Below are positions 32,366 through 38,704 of a stretch of 38,704 nucleotides of DNA, in pieces (the first letter of the stretch is position 1; the number at the start of each line of letters is the position of its first letter). The stretch is from positions 1 to 38,704 of the forward strand of contig CAYLMH010000010.1 of assembly GCA_964385055.1 (NCBI GenBank). Direction: 5' to 3'. The position numbers and the translations under genes were made by a program. The notes beneath the pieces are model-generated. The model did no database searches. It was not told the DNA's origin and was given only the letters and a program-made list of their open reading frames with translations. The stretch is from JACRPI01 sp964385055. GTDB lineage: Archaea; Nanobdellota; Nanobdellia; Woesearchaeales; DSVV01.

Positions 32366-32845
32366 TTATTTTGCTTCTGGTGTTTGCGAGGTGTAGCTTA
32401 CTACTGTAGTAAGTTTTCCTCTAAACTCAGTTGTTACTCTGTGTGCAAGACCGTAGAGACCGAGAGATTTACTTGCGAATGGAACATCTGCTGGAATTGG
32501 CCAACCTGTTTCTCCACTCATCATTGCATACACTACTGGAAGCGCAGCTGCTTCTTCTAATCGTCTGTGAAGTGTTATTCCTCCTTGACCATCGCCTGAT
32601 GCGTGTTTATTATTAACATCAGAAAAAACAATATCATACATTTCACCACGTGTTAGAATACGAGCACCAGCCGTGTTTGTACACCCCTCTGTTGTGACTG
32701 AATATCCAATGATAGAAAATGCTGATTCTAAGACTTCCCTCATGTCCTCTTCATCATCAACAATGAGGATTCGAGGTTGTCTTCCTAACTGTGCTACCAA
32801 GTCGTCAATCCTGATATCAGTCAATTTTGGCTGTAATTTTCTCAT
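32366..32845 (-). CDS. Stand-alone response-regulator receiver-domain protein
   Basis: A 159-residue protein with a 24-residue N-terminal extension and one receiver domain. ILIVDDEEDMREV gives the acidic pocket (D30, D31), IVFSDVNNK the phosphoacceptor D76, MMSGE the Ser at 110 and FASKSLG the Lys at 126. No output domain is attached and no histidine kinase is in the window. A TATA box (TTTATATATG on the minus strand, near 32872) gives a leaderless start. It probably signals to a partner by protein contact, like CheY or Spo0F. The loop after D76 contains an unusual Gly/Asp insertion (GDGQGG). Confidence 0.8.
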   Translation of the reverse strand: MRKLQPKLTDIRIDDLVAQLGRQPRILIVDDEEDMREVLESAFSIIGYSVTTEGCTNTAGARILTRGEMYDIVFSDVNNKHASGDGQGGITLHRRLEEAAALPVVYAMMSGETGWPIPADVPFASKSLGLYGLAHRVTTEFRGKLTTVVSYTSQTPEAK

Positions 32846-32878
32846 AAAAAGTTAAAACTATAAGGTCATATATAAAGT

Positions 32879-33658
32879 TTAAGGTCTTTTTTCCCAAAGA
32901 TGCCATTTTACGAGAATAAGGGTGCCTGTGAGTGCCATGATTCCTGTCAGTATTTGGCCCATGGTGAGGACATTGAAGAGCACAAAGCCCAGCTGCGGAT
33001 CTGGCTGGCGCACAAACTCAATCGTGAAGCGGAACGCACCATATAACGTGATAAATGTCCAGAACAGCGTTCCTTTTTTGAGGTTTTTGTCTTTCAATAT
33101 CCAGAGAATGCCAAATATAATGAAATTTTTTGCTGACTCGTAGAGTTGTGATGGATGCCTGGGAATACCATCCCCAAAATCCACTGCCCACGGAAGTGAC
33201 GTTGGTCTGCCGTAGAGTTCTCCATTGATGAAGTTCGCGATTCTTCCAAACCCTAAACCAATTACCGTAGGAATAACTACTATATCTGCCATTTCATAGA
33301 AGTCTTTTTTGTATTGTTTACAGAAGATGTACCCTCCTGTGAGAACGCCAATTAAGCCGCCATGAAAGCTCATGCCACCTTCCCAAATTTTGAAAAACTG
33401 CAAGGGATTGTTAATAACTGTACTGAAATTATAGAAAAGGAAATAGAAAATCCGCGATCCGATAAGGACACCAAGCGCTGCGTAGAGAAGGAATGTGTCC
33501 CGCTCATCTTCTGTCAACGCGATTTGTTTCTTTTTTATGAAATACGTTATCAGTGCGTATGCAATAAGAAACCCAAGAACATAGACAAGACCATAGTAGC
33601 GGATTTGAAGAAAGCCAAGATCAAAAAGAACAGGGTCGATGTTGTGGATGTACACCAT
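32879..33658 (-). CDS. lgt: Prolipoprotein diacylglyceryl transferase (bacterial-type Lgt)
   Basis: A 259-residue polytopic protein with about seven membrane helices. The conserved Lgt residues are present: GMSFHGG (His99), GLGFGRIANFINGELYG (R139, N142, N145, E147), HPSQLYE (168-174) and RFTIEFVRQPD near the C-terminus. The bacterial enzyme transfers diacylglyceryl from phosphatidylglycerol to the lipobox cysteine. Most archaea lack this family, so its presence implies lateral transfer and poses the question of the lipid donor. It starts one base after the stop of a DsbA-like gene, with which it forms an operon. Two lipoproteins (25429-26706, 35470-35901) with lipoboxes are in the window. 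Confidence 0.9.
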   Translation of the reverse strand: MVYIHNIDPVLFDLGFLQIRYYGLVYVLGFLIAYALITYFIKKKQIALTEDERDTFLLYAALGVLIGSRIFYFLFYNFSTVINNPLQFFKIWEGGMSFHGGLIGVLTGGYIFCKQYKKDFYEMADIVVIPTVIGLGFGRIANFINGELYGRPTSLPWAVDFGDGIPRHPSQLYESAKNFIIFGILWILKDKNLKKGTLFWTFITLYGAFRFTIEFVRQPDPQLGFVLFNVLTMGQILTGIMALTGTLILVKWHLWEKRP

Positions 33659-33659
33659 T

Positions 33660-34391
33660 TTATTCTGCTGGTGTTTCCTCTACTCCAGCTGTTTCTTCTT
33701 CAATCACTGTTTCAGTTGTTGCTTCTTCAGAAGCTCCAGTGTCTGTTGTTTCTGTTTCTTCAACAGTTTTAGCTACTCCTGCTTCTGCAAGCGCTGCATC
33801 TAATGCCGCAGCAAATATTTCATACTTCCAGGATTCTATTTTTTTTCCATTGACAAAAAAAGAAGGTGTTGAATCGACCCCTTTGCCGATTCCTTCATTA
33901 AAATCTGCTGTCACATATTTTGCTTTTGCATTGCTGTCTAGACAGTTGTTGAATTTTTCTGTGTCCAAACCAATTTGTTCTGCATAATCTTTTAAGGAAC
34001 CTATCGAGAGCGATTCTTGCTTTTCAAACAGGATGTCATGCATTTCCCAAAACTTTCCTTGATCATTTGCGCACTCGCTTGCTTCTGCTGCGTTAAACGC
34101 GAACGCATGAATGGAGGTCAATGGAAAGTGTTTGTATTCTAAACTCACTCTGTCTCCATATTCTTCCATAATTTTTTTCACAGTTGGTGCTGCTGCGCCA
34201 CACGCAGGACACTGAAAGTCAGAGAACTCAACAATTCTTACCATTGCATCTGGATTTCCTTTGATTGGCTTTGCGGTGTAAACATCATCATATGTTGGTC
34301 TTGTCACAAACCAAGTTACTCCTGCAATGATGAAAAAAAATGCGATGATTATTTTCCATTTATTGTTCTTTATTGTTTCTGTTATTGTCAT
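33660..34391 (-). CDS. DsbA-family thioredoxin-fold protein 1 (CPAC)
   Basis: A 243-residue membrane-anchored protein. Helix 12-30 anchors it, and the outside domain has EFSDFQCPACGAAAP (C61-C64), then HDILFEKQ and STPSFFVNGK with the cis-Pro. The C-terminus is a long acidic/Thr-rich tail (about 200-243). The Thioredoxin_4/DsbA-like group oxidises or isomerises disulfides in exported proteins. A TATA box (CTATATAAAACC on the minus strand, near 34419) is 28 bases upstream. It is followed by lgt, one base away. Confidence 0.85.
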   Translation of the reverse strand: MTITETIKNNKWKIIIAFFFIIAGVTWFVTRPTYDDVYTAKPIKGNPDAMVRIVEFSDFQCPACGAAAPTVKKIMEEYGDRVSLEYKHFPLTSIHAFAFNAAEASECANDQGKFWEMHDILFEKQESLSIGSLKDYAEQIGLDTEKFNNCLDSNAKAKYVTADFNEGIGKGVDSTPSFFVNGKKIESWKYEIFAAALDAALAEAGVAKTVEETETTDTGASEEATTETVIEEETAGVEETPAE

Positions 34392-34474
34392 GCGAATTGT
34401 GATGTGTTGAGGTTTTATATAGTTTGCGATGATAAGAAGAATAGAATAAAAAAGAGAAAAAGAAATTAAAAAAA

Positions 34475-35245
34475 TTATTCTGCAAGTGCTGCTTCGATTG
34501 CTGCTTCGAAAACACTAAATGGCTGCGCACCAACAACTAAAACGCCGTTGACTAAAAATCCAGGTGTTCCTGAAACTCCCTGACTTGCACCCATAGTCAT
34601 GTCATTTGCAACTTTCTCTGTGTACTTGCCTGAATCAAGGCATTCTGTAAATGCTGTGACGTCTAATTCAAGCGTTTCTGCATAGCCAAGAATATCTTCT
34701 TTACTTAAGCCAGTCCCATCGCCTGAACCTTGTTCAAATAACATATCATGCATTTCCCAGAACTTGTCCTGATCACCAGCACATTCTGCACCTTCTGCTG
34801 CAACCTGCGCATTCTGATGGAAACTTAATGGGAAGTGCCTATATACTAATTTTACTTTTCCTGTTGCAATGTACTTTTCTTCAATGCTTGGAAGCGTCTG
34901 CTCGTAAAATCGTTTACAGAACGGACATTGGAAATCGCTGTATTCTACAATCGTCACTGGAGCATCTTCTTCTCCTTTTACCTGATCTGCGTCTGAGAGT
35001 TCAACATCAATAACTTCTGCTGTGTCCCCGCTCTCTCCTGCGTCTCCGCTATCGCCACTGTCTCCAGTGTCTGCTGCATCTCCTCTTTCTGTGCCCATAA
35101 AATTTTGGACAATAAATCCGATGACTACAATTGCCAACACAATTGTTGTTATCTTCCAAATATTTTCTGTTGTGATAACAAATAATTGCTTTGGTGCTTC
35201 TTTTTCTTGAACTGGTGTTTCTGTTTTTTCATGCTTTTCTGCCAT
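34475..35245 (-). CDS. DsbA-family thioredoxin-fold protein 2 (CPFC)
   Basis: A 256-residue membrane-anchored protein. A cytoplasmic 29-residue N-terminus leads to helix 30-47, followed by a Gly/Asp/Ser linker (GDSGDSGDAGESGD, 61-74) and the thioredoxin domain with CPFC (C107-C110), HDMLFEQG and SGTPGFLVNG. The GGAGG Shine-Dalgarno favours the ATG at 35245 (9 bases) over those at 35251 and 35254. A linker like this would let the domain reach far from the membrane. Both DsbA-like copies have different active-site dipeptides (Pro-Ala vs Pro-Phe), suggesting different redox potentials. Confidence 0.85.
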   Translation of the reverse strand: MAEKHEKTETPVQEKEAPKQLFVITTENIWKITTIVLAIVVIGFIVQNFMGTERGDAADTGDSGDSGDAGESGDTAEVIDVELSDADQVKGEEDAPVTIVEYSDFQCPFCKRFYEQTLPSIEEKYIATGKVKLVYRHFPLSFHQNAQVAAEGAECAGDQDKFWEMHDMLFEQGSGDGTGLSKEDILGYAETLELDVTAFTECLDSGKYTEKVANDMTMGASQGVSGTPGFLVNGVLVVGAQPFSVFEAAIEAALAE

Positions 35246-35338
35246 AAACATCACCCTCCAAGATTTTTCAATTGGTCTCTTTTTATTAAGTTTGTGAAAA
35301 TACCGTCGCTTGATTCTTTCTCTTTTGTTTCATCTGAG

Positions 35339-35400
35339 TTATAAAAATAATACATGCATAGTTACATTGGGTCTTGCTGAGCGAATAGAAATGTGAAAGG
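35339..35400 (+). promoter_or_regulatory. Possible promoter of a short transcript with GTCTTGCTGAGCGA 5' end
   Basis: TTATAAAAAT (35339-35348) is followed after about 25 bases by GGTCTTGCTGAGCGA, the same arrangement as at 9492-9535. No ORF follows. The remainder of this 215-base gap shows only the SD/promoter region of the DsbA-like gene and AT-rich sequence. Confidence 0.3.
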
Positions 35401-35469
35401 CGATTTTAAGGAAGAAAAAAAATTGAAAAATAAGGACTAAAAAAGAAAGATAAAAAATAAAGAAAAGAT

Positions 35470-35901
35470 TTACTCATTCACAATCAATGTTCCTGTCATG
35501 TCTTTTGTGTCTGGGCCAGAGTAGACATTGGAAAAGAACGTGAATTCACCTGCCTGATCTGCGACAAACTCAATGGTCTTATAATTGTCTTCTTCAAGGT
35601 GTTCATTAATTCCAAATGCAGGAATGACAATTCCATGATCTGAATTGCTTGCATAAATAATTAATCTCACATAATCTCCATTATCCACTTCAAGGATGTT
35701 TGGTCTGTAAATGGATTTGTCTGCGACCACATGAAATTCTTTGACGATAACAAGTTCGTCTCCAACATACTCTTCTTTTGTCGTCCCATAATCTGCGACG
35801 CCAACAACGCCACCTGTAATATCGTCTCCCACAATTCGACTCTGACACGCAGTGAGAAGACTCACTGTGAGAAGTGCAAGAATAATAAGTATTTTTTTCA
35901 T
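35470..35901 (-). CDS. Cupredoxin-like lipoprotein with degenerate CuA site
   Basis: A 143-residue protein. A signal peptide with lipobox LTAC (Cys19) indicates a lipoprotein. The mature part is a cupredoxin fold related to cytochrome oxidase subunit II: SDHGIVIP (His89), GEFTFFSNVYSGP and TKDMTGTLIV (Met135). In CuA proteins the ligands are Cys-x3-Cys-x3-His-x2-Met; here the same spacing reads S124-x3-S128-x3-T132-x2-M135, so two cysteines and one histidine are lost. The start at 35901 has AGGTGATG upstream and a TATA box near 35940; the frame to 35970 is rejected. Confidence 0.75.
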   Translation of the reverse strand: MKKILIILALLTVSLLTACQSRIVGDDITGGVVGVADYGTTKEEYVGDELVIVKEFHVVADKSIYRPNILEVDNGDYVRLIIYASNSDHGIVIPAFGINEHLEEDNYKTIEFVADQAGEFTFFSNVYSGPDTKDMTGTLIVNE

Positions 35902-35999
35902 GAACATCACCTTTTTGCTTTTTCTGGATGACTGCATATTTAAAGATAGCGATTTGATGCAGGAGAACATCGTCCTTTGGCAATAATGAAAAACATAGG

Positions 36000-36008
36000 T
36001 TTAAATAC
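36000..36008 (+). promoter_or_regulatory. TATA box of the His-rich membrane protein gene
   Basis: TTTAAATAC centred 26 bases before the ATG at 36030, favouring it over the ATG at 36024. Confidence 0.5.
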
Positions 36009-36029
36009 AAAAATTGCCCGGAGATGCAT

Positions 36030-36740
36030 ATGAAACTTGAAAAAAAGGTTTTTGTTGCATTTATTGTTCTTGTTTTTGCTCTTCCTTCTGTTTTTGCAGA
36101 TGCATATGGACTGTCCCCCTTAGAACAACTTCCTTCACCTCTTCTTGTTCTTTTGTGCGCTGCGATTCCTACTACCTTACTCATTTTGTATGCGGTTTTC
36201 AAGAAAAAACTTCGCGAGCAGACTAAACTGTTTCTCTTCTGGAGCATTGTTGTTCTGGTTAGTCTTAGTACGCTGTATCTCGTTGCGCATACATTTTACT
36301 ACAACATCTTCTCTGAAACCAATGGTCCTGTGCATTGGCACGCTGATTTTGAAATTTGGATCTGCGGAGAACAACAAACACTTCCTTCCTCTCAATTCCC
36401 CTCCAATAAAGTAGGAACGCCGTTGCTGCATCACCATAATGATTATCGTATGCATATTGAAGGAACTGTCTTTTCCTGGGGTGATGTTACTGTTGGTTCA
36501 TTCTTTGACGCAATCGACGGAACACTTGGACAAACATACATCGGCATTCCTCAAGAAGATGGAAGCATGAAATATTGGCAGAACGGTGATTACTGCGGCA
36601 AAAAACAAGGGATGCTACATCTTTATGTGCAGAAAGGAGACGCTGAAACATGGGAAGAAATAGAAGAAATTCCCTCCTACATTATTAGCCCGTACGCTGA
36701 TGTCCCTCCTGGCGATCGATTGAAACTTATGTTTGAATAA
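36030..36740 (+). CDS. His-rich membrane protein, uncharacterised
   Basis: A 236-residue protein. A signal-peptide-like helix (6-24) is followed by membrane helices at about 37-57 and 68-88, then an outside domain with HWHADFEIWICG (H102, H104, C112), LLHHHNDYRMHIEG (H134-136, H142) and DYCGKKQGMLHLYV (C189, H197). The histidine motifs suggest a metal (copper, zinc or iron) site. The TATA box at 36000-36008 fits the ATG at 36030. It is 15 bases upstream of the CcdA-like gene and close to the cupredoxin-like lipoprotein, so a role in extracytoplasmic metal or redox handling is inferred. I do not recognise a named family. Confidence 0.7.
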   Translation: MKLEKKVFVAFIVLVFALPSVFADAYGLSPLEQLPSPLLVLLCAAIPTTLLILYAVFKKKLREQTKLFLFWSIVVLVSLSTLYLVAHTFYYNIFSETNGPVHWHADFEIWICGEQQTLPSSQFPSNKVGTPLLHHHNDYRMHIEGTVFSWGDVTVGSFFDAIDGTLGQTYIGIPQEDGSMKYWQNGDYCGKKQGMLHLYVQKGDAETWEEIEEIPSYIISPYADVPPGDRLKLMFE

Positions 36741-36755
36741 AAAATGTGATGCACT

Positions 36756-37466
36756 ATGACTGTTGAAGCACTTTTACCCACCTTCGGAACTGTGGTTTTT
36801 ACTGCACTCATCGACTCTATTAATCCGTGCGCTATTGGAGTTTTAATTTTACTTATTTCCACTCTTATTGTTGTGGGGAAATCAAAACAAAAGCTTTTGC
36901 TCTTTGGATTGACTTATATTGGATCCGTCTATATTGTCTATTTTCTTGCAGGCCTTGGGCTTGTTCTTTTTTTTCACAGCGTGCCTCTCATTGTTGCGCA
37001 ATATATTTCTATCAGTGTTGCCCTCGTTGTTGTTGCCGGAGGGTTACTTGAGATTAAAGATTATTTTTGGTATGGGAGAGGATTTAGCTTAGCAATTTCT
37101 CCTGAGCACGCAAAACGAATTCATGAACTCAGCAAAAAAATAACATTTCCTTCTCTTATTATTCTTGGCGCGTTTGTTGCTGGCGTTGAACTTCCCTGCA
37201 CGGGCGGCCCTTATCTTGCGATTACTTTAATTTTATCACAGAATTTTAGCATGTTTGCGGTGTTTTTGTTGGCGTTATATAATCTGATTTTTGTTTCTCC
37301 TCTGATTGTGATTTTATTCCTTGTTTATTATGGGATGAAACTTCATGATATTAAACTATGGAAGCACAGCTACAAACATTATATGCGTCTTGCAATAGGA
37401 ATTGTCCTTATTTTGCTTGGCTGGCTTTTGATCCTTATAGCAAATGGAACAATAAACTTCGGGTGA
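36756..37466 (+). CDS. CcdA/DsbD-type transmembrane electron carrier
   Basis: A 236-residue protein with about six membrane helices. SINPCAIGVL (Cys25) and VELPCTGGPY (Cys148) are the paired cysteines that carry reducing equivalents across the membrane in CcdA/DsbD, with the proline next to each. It can reduce DsbA-like or thioredoxin-like proteins outside. It is co-oriented with the His-rich protein and lies near two DsbA-like genes. The total of two cysteines in conserved places makes the assignment firm. Confidence 0.85.
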   Translation: MTVEALLPTFGTVVFTALIDSINPCAIGVLILLISTLIVVGKSKQKLLLFGLTYIGSVYIVYFLAGLGLVLFFHSVPLIVAQYISISVALVVVAGGLLEIKDYFWYGRGFSLAISPEHAKRIHELSKKITFPSLIILGAFVAGVELPCTGGPYLAITLILSQNFSMFAVFLLALYNLIFVSPLIVILFLVYYGMKLHDIKLWKHSYKHYMRLAIGIVLILLGWLLILIANGTINFG

Positions 37467-37470
37467 AAAC

Positions 37471-37749
37471 ATGGCAAAAAAAATAACTGTCGTTAAAATG
37501 AACAGAACAAAAGAGACATTTAATCAAAAGAAGCTTTATACTTCTATTTACAGTTCTTGTTTATCTACGCAACTTCCTAAGAAAGAATGTCAGCGCATCG
37601 CGAAAAAGATCTATGGCGATGTCGTGAAAATCCTTCGTAAACAGCAGTGTTTATTGAGCGAAGAAGTTTCTGCAACTGTGACGAAAGCAATGGCAAAACA
37701 CCAAAAAGAATTAGCGTTTATGTATAAGACACATAAGGATTTGAGTTAG
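37471..37749 (+). CDS. Stand-alone ATP-cone domain protein
   Basis: A 92-residue protein that is almost wholly an ATP-cone: ITVVKMNRTKETFNQKKLY at the N-terminus, a helical middle with CLSTQLPKKECQRI, and the C-terminal LLSEEVSATVTKAM and FMYKTHKDLS. ATP-cones bind ATP/dATP as allosteric modules in ribonucleotide reductases and NrdR. No reductase or zinc-ribbon domain is attached. It is four bases after the CcdA-like gene. It could be a free nucleotide sensor; whether it contacts a reductase elsewhere is unknown. Confidence 0.75.
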   Translation: MAKKITVVKMNRTKETFNQKKLYTSIYSSCLSTQLPKKECQRIAKKIYGDVVKILRKQQCLLSEEVSATVTKAMAKHQKELAFMYKTHKDLS

Positions 37750-37815
37750 GTTCGCGTTGTTATTCACTGAAGGATGAACTATCTTAGTCGTATTTCTGTT
37801 TGGTTATTCTTTTAC

Positions 37816-37884
37816 ATCAATAATACCCCATTGCTGAGGCAATGGGTCCCCCTGACATTTTTGCTTTTGTAGGTGCGTGTATTG
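37816..37884. repeat. Dispersed structured element, short copy
   Basis: Left ATCAATAATACCCC, then a perfect 8-bp hairpin CCCATTGC-TGAG-GCAATGGG (37827-37846), then CCCCCTGACATTTTTGC and GGTGCGTGT. The 42-base block 37839-37880 matches 13691-13732 closely, while the 115-base interior of the long copy is replaced by a four-base loop. A TATA-like box on the minus strand (CAAATATTC, 37896-37904) lies where the long copy has its own. Confidence 0.7.
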
Positions 37885-38030
37885 TTCTTGCTGAGAGAAT
37901 ATTTGCTTTACCCTCTTTGAATCGCCTTACAGTCCTTGAGAATCCCTATGCTTATTATTTTAGTAAAAACTAATTCAAAACAATATCAACAGATAACGCG
38001 GCGAATCGTAAACAAAAACTAGAAGACAAT

Positions 38031-38040
38031 ATTTATAAAA
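38031..38040 (+). promoter_or_regulatory. TATA box of tRNA-His
   Basis: ATTTATAAAA, about 33 bases before the tRNA 5' end, giving a short leader of about seven bases. Confidence 0.65.
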
Positions 38041-38068
38041 TAGGATTCAATTTCTTACTCCATCTATC

Positions 38069-38158
38069 GAGGGCAGTAGTTTAATGGTAGAATATGGGAC
38101 TGTGGATGCTTTTTGCAACAGATATCCTGTGGCGGGGGTTCGATTCCCCCCTGTCCTC
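38069..38158 (+). tRNA. tRNA-His(GTG) with an 18-base intron
   Basis: Acceptor AGGGCAG/CTGTCCT (seven pairs), with an encoded G(-1) at 38069 opposite C73 at 38158, the histidine identity pair. D-arm GTTT...GAAT; anticodon GTG at 38102-38104; T-arm GGGGG-TTCGATT-CCCCC. An intron (38106-38123) lies between positions 37 and 38. It forms a canonical bulge-helix-bulge: central helix CTGT/ACAG, 3-base bulges GGA and ATA, and an inner TGC/GCA stem closing a TTTTT loop. The CCA tail is not encoded. Confidence 0.92.
38106..38123 (+). other. tRNA-His intron
   Basis: 18 bases starting ATGC and ending CAGAT, removed by the archaeal splicing endonuclease at position 37/38. One of the shortest types of archaeal tRNA intron. 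Confidence 0.85.
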
Positions 38159-38166
38159 TATTTTTA

Positions 38167-38704
38167 TTATTTTGGTAAAAATGTCAGCTTCTTATACTCC
38201 TGTGACCAGAAGACAATTTTTCGAATGTTCTTGAATTTTGTACGAAGCTCATTGAGTATTGCTTCTAGCTCTACTCTATTTCTTACTTCCACTTCAACTT
38301 CGATATCGCACGTCCCTACAATTTTTTGTAACCAAACTGTACTCTTATGACTATTTGCCCAAGCCTCTATCTGTTTTAGTTTTTCATTATTATCAAGATA
38401 AATCTCAAGGAAATAATTCACGTACCCTAACTCAATAAAATTAATTTCCGCCCTATAACCCAGTATTATTTTTTTTCTCTCTAAACTTTTTATTTTTGAT
38501 GAGACTGTTGTTTGTGGCCTGTGTAGTGTTTTTGCAATTTGCACTGTTGTTGCTCGTGCGTTTTTTGCTAACTCTTTTAGAATACTGAAATCTATTTCAT
38601 CATAACTCATTTGTTCTGTTGGTTCGAGGCTTCTCCACGTTTCATGATGCTCTTTTTCAAATAGATAATCTTTTGGATACTGTCGAAGCGTACAAATGAT
38701 GGAA
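38167..38704 (-). CDS. Lrp/AsnC-type regulator with tandem domains, C-terminal part (runs off window)
   Basis: The frame stays open from 38610 to the window edge, with good protein-like sequence (CTLRQYPKDYLFEKEHHE, then RSLEPTEQ) leading into a second AsnC-type HTH: DEIDFSILKELAKNARATT, then RPQTTVSSKIKSLERKKII, and an Lrp effector-type alpha/beta domain with GTCDIEVEVEV. The segment before the HTH matches the linker found after the first domain in tandem-domain Lrp proteins of DPANN archaea, so the ATG at 38610 is not the start. The protein would be about 340 residues, with its N-terminal half outside the window. It ends eight bases after tRNA-His. Confidence 0.75.
   Translation of the reverse strand, partial: SIICTLRQYPKDYLFEKEHHETWRSLEPTEQMSYDEIDFSILKELAKNARATTVQIAKTLHRPQTTVSSKIKSLERKKIILGYRAEINFIELGYVNYFLEIYLDNNEKLKQIEAWANSHKSTVWLQKIVGTCDIEVEVEVRNRVELEAILNELRTKFKNIRKIVFWSQEYKKLTFLPK

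Larger units (their letters stand above)
37750..38068. other. Intergenic region before tRNA-His
   Basis: No gene is supported in these 319 bases. They hold the short copy of the dispersed element (37816-37884), a third TTGCTGAG-like motif (37888-37898), and the tRNA-His promoter at 38031-38040. Confidence 0.6.

Noticed and set aside
38159..38610. Lrp regulator with its start at 38610
   Set aside because: The frame stays open with protein-like sequence to the window edge, matching tandem-domain Lrp proteins, so 38610 is an internal methionine.

Overview
The window looks like a piece of an archaeal chromosome, most likely from a DPANN lineage of the Woesearchaeota/Pacearchaeota kind. Evidence: archaeal-type ribosomal protein S2, RadB, an AK6/Fap7-type kinase, a TRAM-domain protein, a tandem-domain Lrp regulator, a tRNA-His with a bulge-helix-bulge intron, and TATA boxes about 26-29 bases upstream of most first genes of operons. 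Those first genes mostly look leaderless, while genes inside operons use Shine-Dalgarno sites. The exact lineage is inferred, not proven. There are no phages, integrases, CRISPR arrays or complete insertion sequences.

Layout, left to right. 1-2242: start of a phosphosugar mutase gene, a NUDIX hydrolase, and a 450-base divergent region with two clusters of the palindrome CATTGCAATG, next to a coiled-coil/winged-helix protein. 2243-4135: a ketopantoate reductase, an AK6-like kinase and an unknown protein. 4182-5974: a polyprenyl diphosphate synthase overlapping a terpene-cyclase-like protein. 6011-8756: a membrane-anchored winged-helix regulator, a TatD nuclease and an MFS transporter. 8858-11939: DUF4256, dTMP kinase, dUTPase and small proteins. 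12054-13498: two RNA-related small genes and ribosomal protein S2 with a long structured leader. 13557-13735: a structured intergenic element with a shorter relative at 37.8 kb. 13768-14697: radB, separated from the next operon by an array of TCCGAAA motifs.

14899-21374 is a five-gene operon of three polytopic GT-C-like glycosyltransferases, one processive GT2 and one membrane-anchored thioredoxin-like protein. A dolichol-phosphate-mannose-synthase-like GT2 faces it at 21390-22082. Together they look like a machine that makes lipid-linked sugars and transfers them outside the membrane, with a redox subunit that recalls eukaryotic Ost3/Ost6.

22251-26706 holds a hydrolase, two tandem histidine phosphatases sharing a 65-base identical block, cysteinyl-tRNA synthetase and a beta-propeller lipoprotein. 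26880-32342 is an Fe-S assembly locus: an ArsR-like regulator with a C-terminal His/Cys cluster, then sufB-sufD-sufS-sufU-sufC.

32366-37749 is an envelope region: an orphan receiver protein, a bacterial-type Lgt lipoprotein transferase, two DsbA-like proteins, a cupredoxin-like lipoprotein that has lost most CuA ligands, a His-rich membrane protein, a CcdA-like electron carrier and a stand-alone ATP-cone protein. The window ends with tRNA-His and the C-terminal part of a tandem Lrp regulator. The strongest candidates for undescribed biology are the glycosylation operon with its thioredoxin-like subunit, the prenyl synthase/cyclase pair, Lgt in an archaeon, the repeat cluster at 0.9-1.25 kb, the operator array at radB and the dispersed structured element.
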